DNA of 64,000 bases from Sulfolobales archaeon. GTDB taxonomy: Archaea; Thermoproteota; Thermoprotei_A; Sulfolobales; Desulfurococcaceae. The stretch lies in the NCBI GenBank assembly GCA_025059075.1, contig JANXDZ010000004.1:116481-180480 (forward strand). Reading direction: 5' to 3'. Below, in pieces: positions 8,530-17,958 of this stretch. The notes beneath the pieces are model-generated. The model worked only from the letters and a program-made list of their open reading frames with translations, ran no database searches and was not told the DNA's origin. Each line of letters starts with the position of its first letter. The stretch's first letter is position 1. The position numbers and the translations under genes are program-made.

Positions 8530-10017
8530 GTGCTAATGGAAATGGGAATAGCGAGAATCACCATCCCGCTAGGACTAGTGCTAGTTGGCAATATTCTTCA
8601 GTTAAGAAACGGTGTTTATGGCTCTATCCTCAGAGTCTTAGGCTTTTTCTCACTTGGATTAAGCATAGGGAAAACGGATTTGTTCAGCGATATGTTGATA
8701 ACTTCATCAATAGTCATAGGTGCAACTGTCGCAGTATACACAGTCCACTACTCTCGCTTAAAGTACGGTAACTTAAGTTTAGTAATGCCTATTGATCTAT
8801 TTTTACTCTCAACGGCCTTAGTATTTGCCTCTGAGTACCTCATAGAGCTCATCACCTTCTGGTTATTAACGGAGCTCTTGGGGTTTCTCCTAATAGCTTA
8901 CGATTACGTTATGAAGAAGGAGGAATTAGCTATGTCTGCTGCAATAAAGTACCTGCTCTTCTCAATGATTCCAACAGACGTAGCGCTCTTCATACTTCTA
9001 GCTGTCACAGGCTTCACAGATGCCTTTGAAACTCCTTTGAGAAGCATTGCTCCAGAACTCACTGATCCAGTCGTCCTAGTGATGATAATGCTTGGCTTCT
9101 TCTCAAAGACAGCTATATTCCCTCTACACTTCTGGCTTCCAGATGCTCACTCAGTAGCGCCATCGCCTGCCTCAGCGCTTTTATCAGGCTTAATGGTTAA
9201 AATGGGGGTGTTTGCTATATACCTCTTAAGCTTCTATCCAATCAATAGAGATCTTGCTGCTTCCATAACTCTGTTCTCGGGATTTCTTACAACTATATAC
9301 GGTGCTCTACAAGCATCTATCCAACGGGATGTGAAGAGGCTTTTAGCATATAGCACTACTTCTAATACAGCCTTAATAGCCGTCCTCATAGCACTCTACT
9401 TGGTTTCCAGCGATGGAGTTTTCGTAGAGGCTGCAATACTGTATACAGTGGCTCACGCTGTGTATAAGGCATCGATGTTCATGGATTCTGGATTTATTGA
9501 GCTACTTGCACGTGAGAGAGATGTTAAGAGACTTGGCTACATCAGTCGTACAAGTCCAGCGGAGTCTATGGCTGCACTATTATCAGTGCTAGCAATTCTC
9601 GGTATGCCTCCATCTATGGGCTTTCTAGCTAAGGTATTCGCATTTGCCTCCATATCGCGTTACGTTACTACATCCTGGATCTACTTAGTTGCACTAATTG
9701 TAGCTTCTATTAAAGTATCTCTCTCAATAATTTACAACACTGTCTACTTAAGATCGCATTTTAGTGGAGAAGGCATTGTTCAATTTAGCATAGATAGGAG
9801 GGCACTTGTATTACAGCCATATACTCTCATAGCTTCACTGTCATCGCTTATACTAGTGCTTACACTCTACATACTAGATTGCTCAGGTTACGTAGAACTT
9901 GAATTATTCAAGAAATTGACTCCACTCCTAGCCTCATCATCGATTTTATTCGCATTCCTAGGACTATCCCTATACGAGTTCCTTAAGAGTAGCGCTATAG
10001 AGAGGCGGGAGCAGTGA
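8530..10017 (+). CDS. Antiporter-like subunit D, second copy
   Basis: A 495-residue paralogue of the preceding gene, again with about 14 TM helices. It carries ELITFWLLTELLGFL (TM5 Glu), FFSKTAIFPLHFWLPDAHS (TM7 Lys) and FLAKVFAFA (TM12 Lys). Two tandem D-type subunits are a feature of MBS and MBX complexes (H and H'), and of MrpA plus MrpD. The protein is too short to carry the MrpA C-terminal extension, and DUF4040 is encoded separately. The start is GTG at 8530 or ATG at 8536. Its stop overlaps the next gene by four bases. Confidence 0.88.
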   Translation: MLMEMGIARITIPLGLVLVGNILQLRNGVYGSILRVLGFFSLGLSIGKTDLFSDMLITSSIVIGATVAVYTVHYSRLKYGNLSLVMPIDLFLLSTALVFASEYLIELITFWLLTELLGFLLIAYDYVMKKEELAMSAAIKYLLFSMIPTDVALFILLAVTGFTDAFETPLRSIAPELTDPVVLVMIMLGFFSKTAIFPLHFWLPDAHSVAPSPASALLSGLMVKMGVFAIYLLSFYPINRDLAASITLFSGFLTTIYGALQASIQRDVKRLLAYSTTSNTALIAVLIALYLVSSDGVFVEAAILYTVAHAVYKASMFMDSGFIELLARERDVKRLGYISRTSPAESMAALLSVLAILGMPPSMGFLAKVFAFASISRYVTTSWIYLVALIVASIKVSLSIIYNTVYLRSHFSGEGIVQFSIDRRALVLQPYTLIASLSSLILVLTLYILDCSGYVELELFKKLTPLLASSSILFAFLGLSLYEFLKSSAIERREQ

Positions 10018-10973
10018 AGCTGCTTCATTACTTTAAGCTATACCTAGCGCTAGTAGCTTTCCTCACTACTACATGGGGCATTGTAGTTGAAAGCTACTTA
10101 CTAGTAGAAGCAGCGTTTAAAGCTGCCTTTGTCATGCTAGCGCTCATAGCATTTGAATATGCATTTAAATTACAAGTTAAGAAGAGTGCAGCATTATCGC
10201 TTACTGCATCAATGATTATAGTGCTATTTTACTCCATGAATGTCGGCGGCATGTACATGAATGTAGTAGTCATAGCTTACATATGCTTAGTACTCCTCAT
10301 ATTGATTAGCTTTGGAAAGCCGGAGAGAGTATATAGCTTTATCGTAGAAGAACTGCCACTATATTACGTTGCATCAGCATTTTACTGGCTTATAGGAGGA
10401 GGCCGTGACACGGCTTTAAGTACAACTGCATTAGCCGTATTGTTAGCAGTCTCTATAGTTAAAACATTAGCCGCTGGGACTTGCATTACTCGCTTAGTGA
10501 AGAGCACAATTGCTAAAAAAGCGTCACTAGACTTAGTGAGAGTGGCTACTGAACTTCATTTATTAAGAGAAGTGCGTACTTTAAGTAAGTTTAAGGCAGG
10601 ACTTGAAGCTGTGTGGAGAGCAATTAGATATAAAATGACTTTGTTCTTAGAATTCCTACAGAGTAAAGCAATGAGTGGAGCAGCGGCTGTAAGTGCATTC
10701 AAAGAAGTGTTCAGTGAGTTTATTAAAGCATCGTTTAAAGTAGAAGACAAGCTTCTGCAATCTGTGCATAAGCTTGCTGAACTCGTGGCATCTCTAGTGA
10801 AGGGCTTCGTTAAAGTGGAAAAAAGAGTTGAGAAAATCTTTCACACTGTATCATCAGCTATTGAAATGCTTCAGTACTCAATGGAGCACTCATTCCTACT
10901 CCTCTTATTCCTAATGAGCATACTCTTATTGGCAGCAATGCTTTTCTACATAACTTTTACAGCACTACATTAA
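10014..10973 (+). CDS. Unknown membrane protein coupled to the antiporter operon
   Basis: A 319-residue protein I do not recognise. The N-terminal half holds about five or six TM helices (residues 8-165). Residues about 180-290 form a long, lysine-rich, largely amphipathic helical stretch without charge-free segments. A final TM helix follows at about 292-316. GTG 10014 overlaps the second D subunit by four bases (GTGA), so the two are almost certainly co-translated. By position and shape it could stand in for the lateral-helix subunit (MbhI, or the C-terminus of NuoL/MrpA), but that is inference. It lacks the antiporter signatures of the two preceding genes. Confidence 0.75.
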   Translation: MKLLHYFKLYLALVAFLTTTWGIVVESYLLVEAAFKAAFVMLALIAFEYAFKLQVKKSAALSLTASMIIVLFYSMNVGGMYMNVVVIAYICLVLLILISFGKPERVYSFIVEELPLYYVASAFYWLIGGGRDTALSTTALAVLLAVSIVKTLAAGTCITRLVKSTIAKKASLDLVRVATELHLLREVRTLSKFKAGLEAVWRAIRYKMTLFLEFLQSKAMSGAAAVSAFKEVFSEFIKASFKVEDKLLQSVHKLAELVASLVKGFVKVEKRVEKIFHTVSSAIEMLQYSMEHSFLLLLFLMSILLLAAMLFYITFTALH

Positions 10974-11313
10974 AACGCAAGCTGTTATACAAGCCTTTAC
11001 ATGAATATTTAAGAAGCATACATTGTATTCAGCAGGCTTTTAATGACACTGTCCTATGGTGAAATTCTTAAAAGATCGTGTGGTGTGATCATTGTCAGCG
11101 AAAGCTTCCACAACTGCTTTAATTACTTTGTCTCGACAATGCAGCTCAAGTACACTCCTTCCTTAATTACTTAGGCCTAAGATGCAAAGTTAACGTTGTA
11201 TACTCCACTAGCTTTAGCCATTGAGCGATGGTGAACTAAGCTATGCTCACTTAACAAAACTGCCTGTATCCCAAGTATTTTCAGTGAAAATGTTTATGGA
11301 TTTAAACTCCTAC
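10974..11313. other. Gene-free stretch after the antiporter operon
   Basis: About 340 AT-rich bases between convergent genes, closed in all six frames. I see no RNA gene, repeat or clear terminator hairpin. Confidence 0.5.
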
Positions 11314-11568
11314 TTATGTTTCTACTTCAGCATCCTTCTCCTTAAGTGGTTGTGTGCTTACTTTCTCTAAATCTACTTCATAAGGTATTCCTAGTGCATC
11401 TGCTATAGCCTTTATTTGAGCCCTTATACTCATTAACTCCAATAATTCAACGAAATCTAGATGATCCTTTGATGAGAGTTCATGCTCCCTGATTTTTAAG
11501 TCCTCTAGGTAAGCTACGTACTTCCTATCCATCTTAGAGAGAATTTCCTTGTGTTTTTCACTCATCAT
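11314..11568 (-). CDS. Small charged helical protein
   Basis: This 84-residue, highly charged protein was not recognised. It is almost entirely helical by composition, with a heptad-like pattern through residues 5-60 (IREHELSSKDHLDFVELLEL), and a Glu-rich C-terminus. No Cys, no membrane segment and no signal peptide are present. It stands alone on the minus strand. An ATG pair at 11566-11568 and 11563-11565 gives the start; a GGTGCT at 11576-11581 on the minus strand could serve as a weak ribosome site. Coding-like composition supports it, but the function is unknown. Confidence 0.6.
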   Translation of the reverse strand: MMSEKHKEILSKMDRKYVAYLEDLKIREHELSSKDHLDFVELLELMSIRAQIKAIADALGIPYEVDLEKVSTQPLKEKDAEVET

Positions 11569-11871
11569 TTAATAGCACCTCTCTATAAATGCTTTGATTA
11601 TAAGTAGTTTTAGAGCACTTTACCCAGTATTACTAGTACTATAGCTGAAAGCCTCATTATTCATAGAGTAGATGAAAGATCTACAAGCTATAATCTATGG
11701 CAGTACACTTATTTATTAATAATGAAATTGTGCAGTAACTTTCAAAATCCATATCTCTGAGCCTCAAGGAAGCAAGGCCTTGAGTAACTAACGTGGAGTT
11801 AGCGTTTCCCACTGACAGTATTTTGTAAGTATTTTGTTTGTGAAGCTAGCTCTATCGAGAAGTTTACAGCT
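11569..11871. other. Gene-free stretch
   Basis: About 300 AT-rich bases between two minus-strand genes. It presumably carries the promoter of the 84-residue gene (TATA-like ATTTATTAATAA near 11709-11720 on either strand). Nothing else was seen. Confidence 0.45.
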
Positions 11872-12645
11872 TCACTCATGGGCAGTGGGGCTCCGTTGTC
11901 TAATGGAGATCGCTAAAGCAATTGCTATTGTAGCAATCATTAGCATTATGATGATCCACTTCAGTGTGCTGTAAAACATCCCTTTATCCTCGCTAACATT
12001 GGGGTAGCTGGGTTGCTCTAAAGTTATTGGAGTAGTAGTTGTTTCTTGAGGTAGCTTTATCTTAACTTCACATACATCACTTATTTTAAGGTATTCACCT
12101 CTCTTGAATAAATCTTTGACACCTGTATTATTGCATCCCGCTACCTCCACTCTCTCTAAGAAGACCTTCGGCTTTGGAATGTCTTTACTTATGGAATCAC
12201 TTATTACTGAGATTCCAAAAACTCTTCCAACTCCTTCTATATTAATCTCTCCTTTCGTATCAAGTGCTACATAATACACTTTGTTTTCAACTCTATCAAT
12301 TAAGAGCCGTAGCTCTAGCTCATTACTTGTAACGAAGCCTATATCAATCCAATTACTTGGACTATGGATTAAGTAGATAGTTGGATGGCTTTTTTCAGGG
12401 TCCTTGAGTACTATGAATCCATAGCTGTAGATCCCGCGGTCAAGGGAGTCTAAAGCTATGTAGAAGTATGAGTAATTGTGGAATTCAGCAACCCTTATGC
12501 TAGCTATGAGCAACAAATACTCATTATTTAAATCAGCTTCATAATATAGCGGTGTTTCAACAAATCCCTGCATTGATACTGTAAGTGCATTGACTGCTAA
12601 TACAGCTATTGCAATAGCCACTAATGCTTTACCCAAAGCTTGCAC
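11872..12645 (-). CDS. Predicted membrane-anchored extracellular protein
   Basis: A 257-residue protein of unknown function. An N-terminal hydrophobic segment (residues 5-25) looks like a signal peptide or anchor. A C-terminal TM helix (about 227-247) is followed by a short basic tail (RQRS), so the bulk lies outside the cell. The ectodomain is beta-rich, with two Cys (CNNTG near residue 170 and VCEV near 192) and several N-x-S/T sequons. A Thr/Pro-rich linker (ETTTTPITLEQPS) precedes the C-terminal helix, as in archaeal S-layer-anchored proteins. No family was recognised. Confidence 0.65.
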   Translation of the reverse strand: MQALGKALVAIAIAVLAVNALTVSMQGFVETPLYYEADLNNEYLLLIASIRVAEFHNYSYFYIALDSLDRGIYSYGFIVLKDPEKSHPTIYLIHSPSNWIDIGFVTSNELELRLLIDRVENKVYYVALDTKGEINIEGVGRVFGISVISDSISKDIPKPKVFLERVEVAGCNNTGVKDLFKRGEYLKISDVCEVKIKLPQETTTTPITLEQPSYPNVSEDKGMFYSTLKWIIIMLMIATIAIALAISIRQRSPTAHE

Positions 12646-13114
12646 TCTCCAGCAATAGTAAATGCTTGAGGGCTATTAATTATTTATAGATGAATGAAGA
12701 CAGAAATGCTCTCTGAAGCTAATGCTTATCGCTAAACAACTGAAAGCCTTGCGGTGAATGAGCAGAGGTAGAGGTTTACAACTAGTGTGACTCAATGAGT
12801 TGTTGGAGAGCCTAAATTTCTATAGGTTCTCCCAGAGAATAATAAGATGTAGGGGCCTCTGAGCCTCTTGAATACCTTTAAGCCAGGTGAAGAACCCAAG
12901 TGAAGTATAGATATAGAAATAAGGCAATTACATCAAGCTACATACTTATATGAGAACTGAACCTCCTTGAGGAGATGGAGGGGGATCGGATCTCTAGCTG
13001 CCCCGAATGCTCTATAAGTGAAAAATGTTGAGAATCAATGGACTGCCGCAGAGGAGTCCTCACTCCTCAGGGCAGAGAGGGTGTTGAGGATCAGGGGGCC
13101 TTACTCTAAATTAC
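12646..13114. other. Gene-free stretch with IS-end relic
   Basis: About 470 bases without an open gene. The only recognisable content is the transposon-end-like hairpin at 13025-13092 (separate entry). The remainder is closed in every frame. Confidence 0.5.
13025..13092 (+). mobile_element. Weak IS200/IS605-type right-end relic
   Basis: One frame reads ESMDCRRGVLTPQGREGVED, comparable to the TnpB-tail relic on the minus strand at 29521-29600 (PMIALRAPAPQGGEDV). At the DNA level the segment shows GAGGAGTCCTCACTCCTCAGGGC followed by a GGTGTTGAGG end. It contains a palindrome (GAGGAGT and ACTCCTC, 13051-13067). No transposase body is left. It is the weakest match of the set. Confidence 0.35.
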
Positions 13115-13771
13115 TTAAGAAGTACTCTTAAGATCTAGCTTCTCCATTAGTTTACTAGCATTATATGCATTTATAAATAGGATCTTTGTGTCTTCAATAA
13201 GCCTTCGTGCAACGTCGACTTTATGCCTTAAGCCTGGAGTTAAGGCATCTGGAAATGATAGTTTTCTCAGCCTCTGATATATTTCCTCCATAATATCTAT
13301 GTATAAGCTTGCTTCACTAAACGATCCTGTCTTTATTAAATCTATGGCTAGTCTCCTCAGCTCGCCGACGACGTCTCCTAGGCCTTGGAGATATGGTATG
13401 TAGGGGACTCCTAGCTCCCGTAGGCTAGTGAGTTTTCTTTCATACGTTAAGTCAAGAAGTATTCTTGCTTCAACGTATTCAGCTAAACAACTATGTATTA
13501 GTCCACAGTACATTAAATCAGGGTGATCGGAGAGCTTCTCTAACAATTCCTTGACGACTGTTGAGGCTTCATTTAATAGCTTCTCTACTTCACTAAATCT
13601 ACGTAAATGCACTAGCCTAATAGCTTCAGTACTCAACCTAGTGATCTCTCTACTAACTCTGATCGCCTCTTCCCTAACTCTATCTTTAATAGTGAGCAGG
13701 GATTCTATGAACTCCAAGTCTTTTTCAATGACTTCACTAATGCCTTTAACCACAAGTTCCACCACTAGCAT
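13115..13771 (-). CDS. Translin-family protein
   Basis: A 218-residue all-helical protein of the translin/TRAX family, which form oligomeric rings that bind single-stranded nucleic acid. Family features seen are SREITRLSTEAIRLVHLRR, SDHPDLMYCG, YLQGLGDVVGELRRLAIDL and FPDALTPGLRHKVDVARR followed by IED. The position and length match archaeal translins. I cannot place the TRAX-like acidic catalytic triad with confidence, so nuclease activity is uncertain. GTG/ATG choices lie close together at the N-terminus; ATG 13771 is used. It stands alone between an IS relic and tRNA-Tyr. Confidence 0.82.
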   Translation of the reverse strand: MLVVELVVKGISEVIEKDLEFIESLLTIKDRVREEAIRVSREITRLSTEAIRLVHLRRFSEVEKLLNEASTVVKELLEKLSDHPDLMYCGLIHSCLAEYVEARILLDLTYERKLTSLRELGVPYIPYLQGLGDVVGELRRLAIDLIKTGSFSEASLYIDIMEEIYQRLRKLSFPDALTPGLRHKVDVARRLIEDTKILFINAYNASKLMEKLDLKSTS

Positions 13772-13910
13772 TAGCTTAAGGAGATGCTAATAACTTCACT
13801 TGCAATCCACTGAACTTCTAAACAATGGCGTTAACAGCTCATACATGTAGAGTAGTAAAGACATTTCTAGAAACCTATATTAGGAAGCTATTGAAGTAGA
13901 AATAATTAAG

Positions 13911-14001
13911 CCGCCGGTAGCTCAGCGGTAGAGCGCCCGGCTGTAGTGGGGGGATTCCTATAGGAACCGGGTGGTCGGGGGTTCGAATCCCCCCCGGCGG
14001 A
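13911..14001 (+). tRNA. tRNA-Tyr (GTA) with 19-base intron
   Basis: Acceptor CCGCCGG/CCGGCGG with C1-G72, the archaeal tyrosine identity pair, and discriminator A 14001. The anticodon stem is CCCGG (13936-13940) with CCGGG (13967-13971). The anticodon GTA is at 13943-13945 and position 37 is G13946. Bases 13947-13965 are an intron at the canonical 37/38 site, with position 38 at A13966. The T-arm is GGGGG-TTCGAAT-CCCCC. CCA is not encoded. The splicing endonuclease gene is at 25.4 kb. Confidence 0.93.
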
Positions 14002-14183
14002 TGTTTAAGTATATTTTAAACATATATCTTGAAGAACAATATTTAAGCAGCTAAATATATCGTCTCATGAAGCCATGATCTATGGGTGAAGAAAGTGATC
14101 TTATAGATAGGGCCGGCTCCACTAATGGAATTAAAGTATTTAGAAGCGTCGAAAAACATCTTAGTGGGGAAATACGTAGGGGA

Positions 14184-15149
14184 TTAACCTACGACTTCTA
14201 CTATTGGTGGTATACATATGTTGAATTCTCTGTTTCTCCTTATGACTCTTAGGTTTATGCACTCTGAATCAATGTGATCTTCTATGGATGCCCTAAGATC
14301 GCTTGGTTTCCTCAGCCTCCTCCCCTCAGCTTCAATTAATGCATCTCCACGCTTTAATCCATATGTTTCAGCCGGAGATCTAGGCATGACTTGGATAACT
14401 ATTAATCCCTCACTTATTGATAGCCCGTAGAGGCTCGCTATTTCCTTAGTTAATGGAGCTACGTATACGCCTAACCAAGCTCTAATGGGGTGCCCATACT
14501 TCTTAATCATTTCAATAAACTTCTTAACAGTGTTTATGGGTATTGCAAACCCTATGCCTTGAGCGTATGGTATTATAGCTGTTGCTACTCCAACAGCTTC
14601 TCCTTTAACGTTAACTATTGGACCACCGCTATTGCCTGGATTGATTGCAGCATCAGTTTGCACTAAGTCCTCTAGAACTATGCCTCTTTCTTCATCAGCT
14701 ATAGTTCTTCCAAGAGCACTTACTACACCCATAGATACTGAAGGACCTGTTAAACCAAGTGGTGAACCTATTGCAAACACTATTTCACCTATAGTAATTT
14801 CATCTGAATCCCCTATAGCAATAGGCTCTACATCTCTTCTCTCAAAGTTGACTAAAGCTAGATCCCTCGATCTATCTACAGCTACTACATCTCCTTCACT
14901 CCTAACTCCATCGCTAAATACTACTATTACTCTAGATGCATTGCTAACTACATGTGCATTCGTAACTAAGAGGCCTCTATCAACTATGAAGCCTGAGCCT
15001 GCGCCTCTTATAACCCTTGGTCCAAAGAATATGTCGAAGCTCGGTACCTCTGTATATATTGTCACAACGCTTCTTGAAGTTCTATTAATGATTTCTGAAA
15101 TACGCTTACTCAAGTACTCTACATCGATATTCAAATTCAAGCACCACAT
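14184..15149 (-). CDS. HtrA/Deg-type serine protease with PDZ domain
   Basis: A 321-residue S1C protease: a trypsin-like domain (about 25-215) followed by one PDZ domain (about 225-315). The catalytic triad is visible: His66 in VTNAHVV, Asp96 in DRSRDLALV and Ser174 in INPGNSGGPI. There is no signal peptide or N-terminal TM helix, so the enzyme looks cytoplasmic, unlike most bacterial DegP/DegS. It would degrade or hold misfolded proteins. It sits alone between tRNA-Tyr and tRNA-Gln. GTG/ATG alternatives exist; ATG 15149 gives a continuous, plausible N-terminus. Confidence 0.9.
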   Translation of the reverse strand: MWCLNLNIDVEYLSKRISEIINRTSRSVVTIYTEVPSFDIFFGPRVIRGAGSGFIVDRGLLVTNAHVVSNASRVIVVFSDGVRSEGDVVAVDRSRDLALVNFERRDVEPIAIGDSDEITIGEIVFAIGSPLGLTGPSVSMGVVSALGRTIADEERGIVLEDLVQTDAAINPGNSGGPIVNVKGEAVGVATAIIPYAQGIGFAIPINTVKKFIEMIKKYGHPIRAWLGVYVAPLTKEIASLYGLSISEGLIVIQVMPRSPAETYGLKRGDALIEAEGRRLRKPSDLRASIEDHIDSECINLRVIRRNREFNICIPPIVEVVG

Positions 15150-15282
15150 TCACTTATATGCTTCACTTAACTAATTATAAAGCTTCATTATGCAATGTCT
15201 TAAGCATCACTAGACCATTAACTGCCTTAAGTATTTTGAGAGCATAGCTTAAAATCCCTGGAGAACTTAGTTAAGCTATAGC

Positions 15283-15370
15283 AGCCGGGTCGTCTAGCGG
15301 CCAAGGATGCGGGGCTTTGGTCCATTTCGGGGGAAACCCCGTGACCGGGGTTCGAATCCCCGCCCGGCTA
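15283..15370 (+). tRNA. tRNA-Gln (TTG) with 15-base intron
   Basis: Acceptor AGCCGGG/CCCGGCT with discriminator A 15370. The anticodon stem is CGGGG (15310-15314) with CCCCG (15337-15341). The anticodon TTG is at 15317-15319 and position 37 is G15320. Bases 15321-15335 form an intron at the canonical 37/38 site; A15336 is position 38. The T-arm is CGGGG-TTCGAAT-CCCCG. CCA is not encoded. The TFB gene follows 98 bases downstream. Confidence 0.92.
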
Positions 15371-15403
15371 TTACATGATTTAAATAACGATACTTAACGA
15401 TAA

Positions 15404-15412
15404 ATTTATAAG
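15404..15412 (+). promoter_or_regulatory. TATA box of the TFB gene
   Basis: The sequence ATTTATAAG preceded by purines (CGATAA) is a good archaeal BRE/TATA match about 60 bases before the TFB start codon. Transcription would start near 15435-15440, leaving a leader of about 30 bases. It is independent of the tRNA-Gln upstream. Confidence 0.6.
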
Positions 15413-15467
15413 GATGTTTGAAAAAGAGTGTTCAATGTCTAGAATTTAAAGTCTCCTGGTCATAGTT

Positions 15468-16406
15468 ATGAGTGAAAATACATCTCAATCTACTAGTAGT
15501 AAAGGAAAGGAGTGTTCAGAAGACAAGATTATCTTTGACCCCGAGAGAGGAGAGTATATTTGTGAAGAAACAGGGGAAGTCATTGAGGAGAGAGTTATTG
15601 AAGAAAAACCTGAGTGGAGGGCTTTTACTCCAGAGGAGAGGGAGAGAAGGAGTAGGATTGGGGGTCCATTAACAGCCACAGTCCATGACATGGGGCTTTC
15701 AACAGTAATAGATTGGAGAGATAGGGATGCTACTGGGAAAAGGCTTGAGCTAAGGCGTAGGCTAGAAATGCAGAGGCTTAGGAGATGGCAGACTAGGAGT
15801 AGGATACAGAGCAGTATGGAGAGGAACTTAGCTCAAGCAATGAACGAGCTTGACAAAATCTCTGATCAACTAGATCTCCCTAGAAACGTTAGAGAAGAAG
15901 CAGCTAGAATATATAGAGATGCAGTTGAAAGAGGGTTTGTAAGGGGTAGGAGTATTGAGAGCGTAGTAGCAGCTGCAATATACATTGCGTGTAGAGAACT
16001 GAAAGTTCCAAGGACTCTTGATGAAATAGCTGCATTCACTAGGAGTTCTCGAAAGGAAATAGCTAGGTGCTATAGATTGCTGTTAAGAGAACTGACGGTC
16101 AATGTACCACTACTCGATCCAGTTGACTACGTGCCGAGAATAGCTAGATCTCTTGGTTTAAGTGGAAACGTCATAAGGAAGGCTGTTGAAGTAATAAATA
16201 CAGCTAGAGAAAAGGGATTGACTGCTGGAAAAGATCCAGCGGGATTAGCTGCAGCAGCTGTTTACATAGCATCGCTGCTGTGTAATGAGAGAAGGACGCA
16301 GAAGGAAGTAGCTCAAGTAGCTGGAGTAACTGAAGTAACTGTGAGAAATAGATACAAGGAGTTAGCAAAAGAAGTAGGCTTAGAGACATCCATTCAAGAA
16401 GAGTAG
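15468..16406 (+). CDS. tfb: Transcription initiation factor IIB (TFB)
   Basis: A 312-residue TFB that bridges TBP-bound promoter DNA and RNA polymerase. The N-terminal ribbon (residues about 16-45) reads [20 protein letters not shown], so only the first and last Cys of the classic four remain, as in crenarchaeal TFB1 proteins. The B-reader/linker contains [10 protein letters not shown] and [12 protein letters not shown]. Two cyclin repeats follow (about 115-205 and 210-305), the second ending in the recognition helix [23 protein letters not shown] 15468 is a clear start. A second, shorter TFB-related gene is at 27890-28477. Confidence 0.94.
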   Translation: MSENTSQSTSSKGKECSEDKIIFDPERGEYICEETGEVIEERVIEEKPEWRAFTPEERERRSRIGGPLTATVHDMGLSTVIDWRDRDATGKRLELRRRLEMQRLRRWQTRSRIQSSMERNLAQAMNELDKISDQLDLPRNVREEAARIYRDAVERGFVRGRSIESVVAAAIYIACRELKVPRTLDEIAAFTRSSRKEIARCYRLLLRELTVNVPLLDPVDYVPRIARSLGLSGNVIRKAVEVINTAREKGLTAGKDPAGLAAAAVYIASLLCNERRTQKEVAQVAGVTEVTVRNRYKELAKEVGLETSIQEE

Positions 16407-16442
16407 AGTAAGATGTAATTAAAAAAGACATTGTTTTATAGA

Positions 16443-16757
16443 TTAATCCAAGATCATTACGTTTTCCTCGGGAAAGCCGAGCTCATTTACAAGCAGTTCC
16501 TTGACTCTATGTCTATGGTCTCCCTGAAGCTCTATTCGCCCCTCTTTAACTGTTCCTCCAGTAGCTAACTTGCTCTTAAGCTTTGATGCAAGTTCTTTTA
16601 ACTCATGTTGATCGGCGTTTATTCCCTCAATAACTGTTACTTCCTTTCCAAACTTCCTTTTATCTAACTTAATCTTTATGAAGTACTGCTCTTTAAATAA
16701 CTGTTCACATAGCTCTGGTGGGAGCCCTCCACATACAGTTTCTAAATATTTCGCCAT
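16443..16757 (-). CDS. Translation initiation factor aIF1 (SUI1 family)
   Basis: A 104-residue SUI1/eIF1-fold protein that monitors start-codon selection on the small ribosomal subunit. Signature segments are [40 protein letters not shown] and [16 protein letters not shown]. The length and layout match archaeal aIF1. ATG 16757 begins [20 protein letters not shown], the standard archaeal N-terminus. It is divergent from rpoP, with about 95 bases between the two starts, so both promoters lie in a short shared region. Confidence 0.92.
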   Translation of the reverse strand: MAKYLETVCGGLPPELCEQLFKEQYFIKIKLDKRKFGKEVTVIEGINADQHELKELASKLKSKLATGGTVKEGRIELQGDHRHRVKELLVNELGFPEENVMILD

Positions 16758-16852
16758 TTCCTATTGCTCCTTAGTTACTCTACAATATTATTTAAGGCAG
16801 ATACCTTTATTAAAGTTGCTTTCCCTTTGGTATTTAAGCCCAGGTGGGGAAT

Positions 16853-16999
16853 GTGCCCAGGTATCTGTGTGGAAAATGTAGCTATATATTTGATGAATCA
16901 GAAGTGCTTAACTTAGGCGGCAGAGTTATGTGCCCTAAGTGTGGCTATAAAGTCATATATAAAGTTCAGAGAGAGTTTAGAGTAGTTAAAGCACTATAA
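16853..16999 (+). CDS. rpoP: DNA-directed RNA polymerase subunit P (Rpb12-like)
   Basis: A 48-residue gene starting at GTG 16853, with GGTGGGGA just upstream as a ribosome site. The product begins VPRYLCGKCSYIFDESEV and has the second pair in VMCPKCGYKVIYKV. Cys6, Cys9, Cys27 and Cys30 form the Rpb12 zinc ribbon. Archaeal RpoP proteins are of this size, and the ending FRVVKAL is consistent. It joins subunits D, L and N in the polymerase assembly platform. The gene stands divergently from aIF1. Recognition rests on the complete Cys pattern and length. Confidence 0.92.
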   Translation: MPRYLCGKCSYIFDESEVLNLGGRVMCPKCGYKVIYKVQREFRVVKAL

Positions 17000-17958
17000 G
17001 TATTTCCCGCTAACAGTGTTTCTCTAAGTAGTTTTAAAATCAAGTTAGCGGAATTAGCTCTTTCTACGGGCTCACACTAAGTCCTCGAGCTCTAATGCCA
17101 GAAGACCTATCTAAGTTTAGATACTTCAGATAGATGCTTACTACATTAGTAACATCTCTCTCAACGACTTATCCATTCACCTGGACTTCTTGAGAACTTT
17201 ATTAATGCTTCTCCTCCAGTAGATCTGCTTCTAGCTATACTCTTTCAGCACTCAGCATACGTTATAACTATAGTAAAGAATAGTAATAGTTGTATTAACT
17301 CTATTAAATTACGTAGAACACTACATCTGAAGACCGTCACTATTGAACGTGAAGCGAAGCCTTATTCTTCATCGCATTCAAGTTCTTAAGATAGCTTCAA
17401 CATTCAGTGATGCACCTGTGGTTTCTATATTTAACTTCAATCTATTTGTTGCCTACTTTAATGATGATGCTGTATAAAGGCTTTCAGCTCTACAAGTCTA
17501 AAAGCGTTACGTAATGGTTCTAACCATTGGCTTATCTAATACACTCTACTCCAATCATTAAACATAGATACCTTCTCAGCTAGTACTAATAGCTTCTTTA
17601 TCTAACCTCTACAGAACTATGTAGTTTGAGAATGATTTTCATACCTTATTGCAGATCTTCTAAGCTGGCATCGATCCGAGACCTCTCCACGAACTACTCC
17701 TGATTGTTTTCTATAGCTCTCCTTATGGCTACTCTATGAATCAGTCTATGCAATAAACTCTCTAGGATCAGAGCCTTCTTCAAATCTCCTTTCTAGTTGA
17801 GGCAGTAAGACATAGCCTTTCACGAGCCACAACTGTTTTAACCTAAGTTCATATGAGTTGATGCTGCTTCTCTAAAGCTTTCAACACTTATAAGCTCAAG
17901 GTTAAGCTACGTAGGGGGGATGGAGAGAAGAGTTACGCTCTACGTACTTTACTATTAC
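17000..17958. other. Long gene-free stretch (about 960 bases)
   Basis: The longest empty region of the window. All six frames are interrupted about as often as expected for AT-rich DNA. A few short protein-like runs occur on the minus strand (for example around 17650-17900), but six stops in about 110 codons gives no support for a decayed gene. No tRNA-like or GC-rich segment is present. Confidence 0.5.

Noticed and set aside
14082..14252. A 56-codon plus-strand frame starting MGEESDLIDR
   Set aside because: Its second half is antisense to the end of the HtrA gene, there is no ribosome site, and no family was recognised.
17650..17900. A minus-strand run with helical-looking segments, possible decayed gene
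   Set aside because: Six stops in about 110 codons is what random AT-rich DNA gives.
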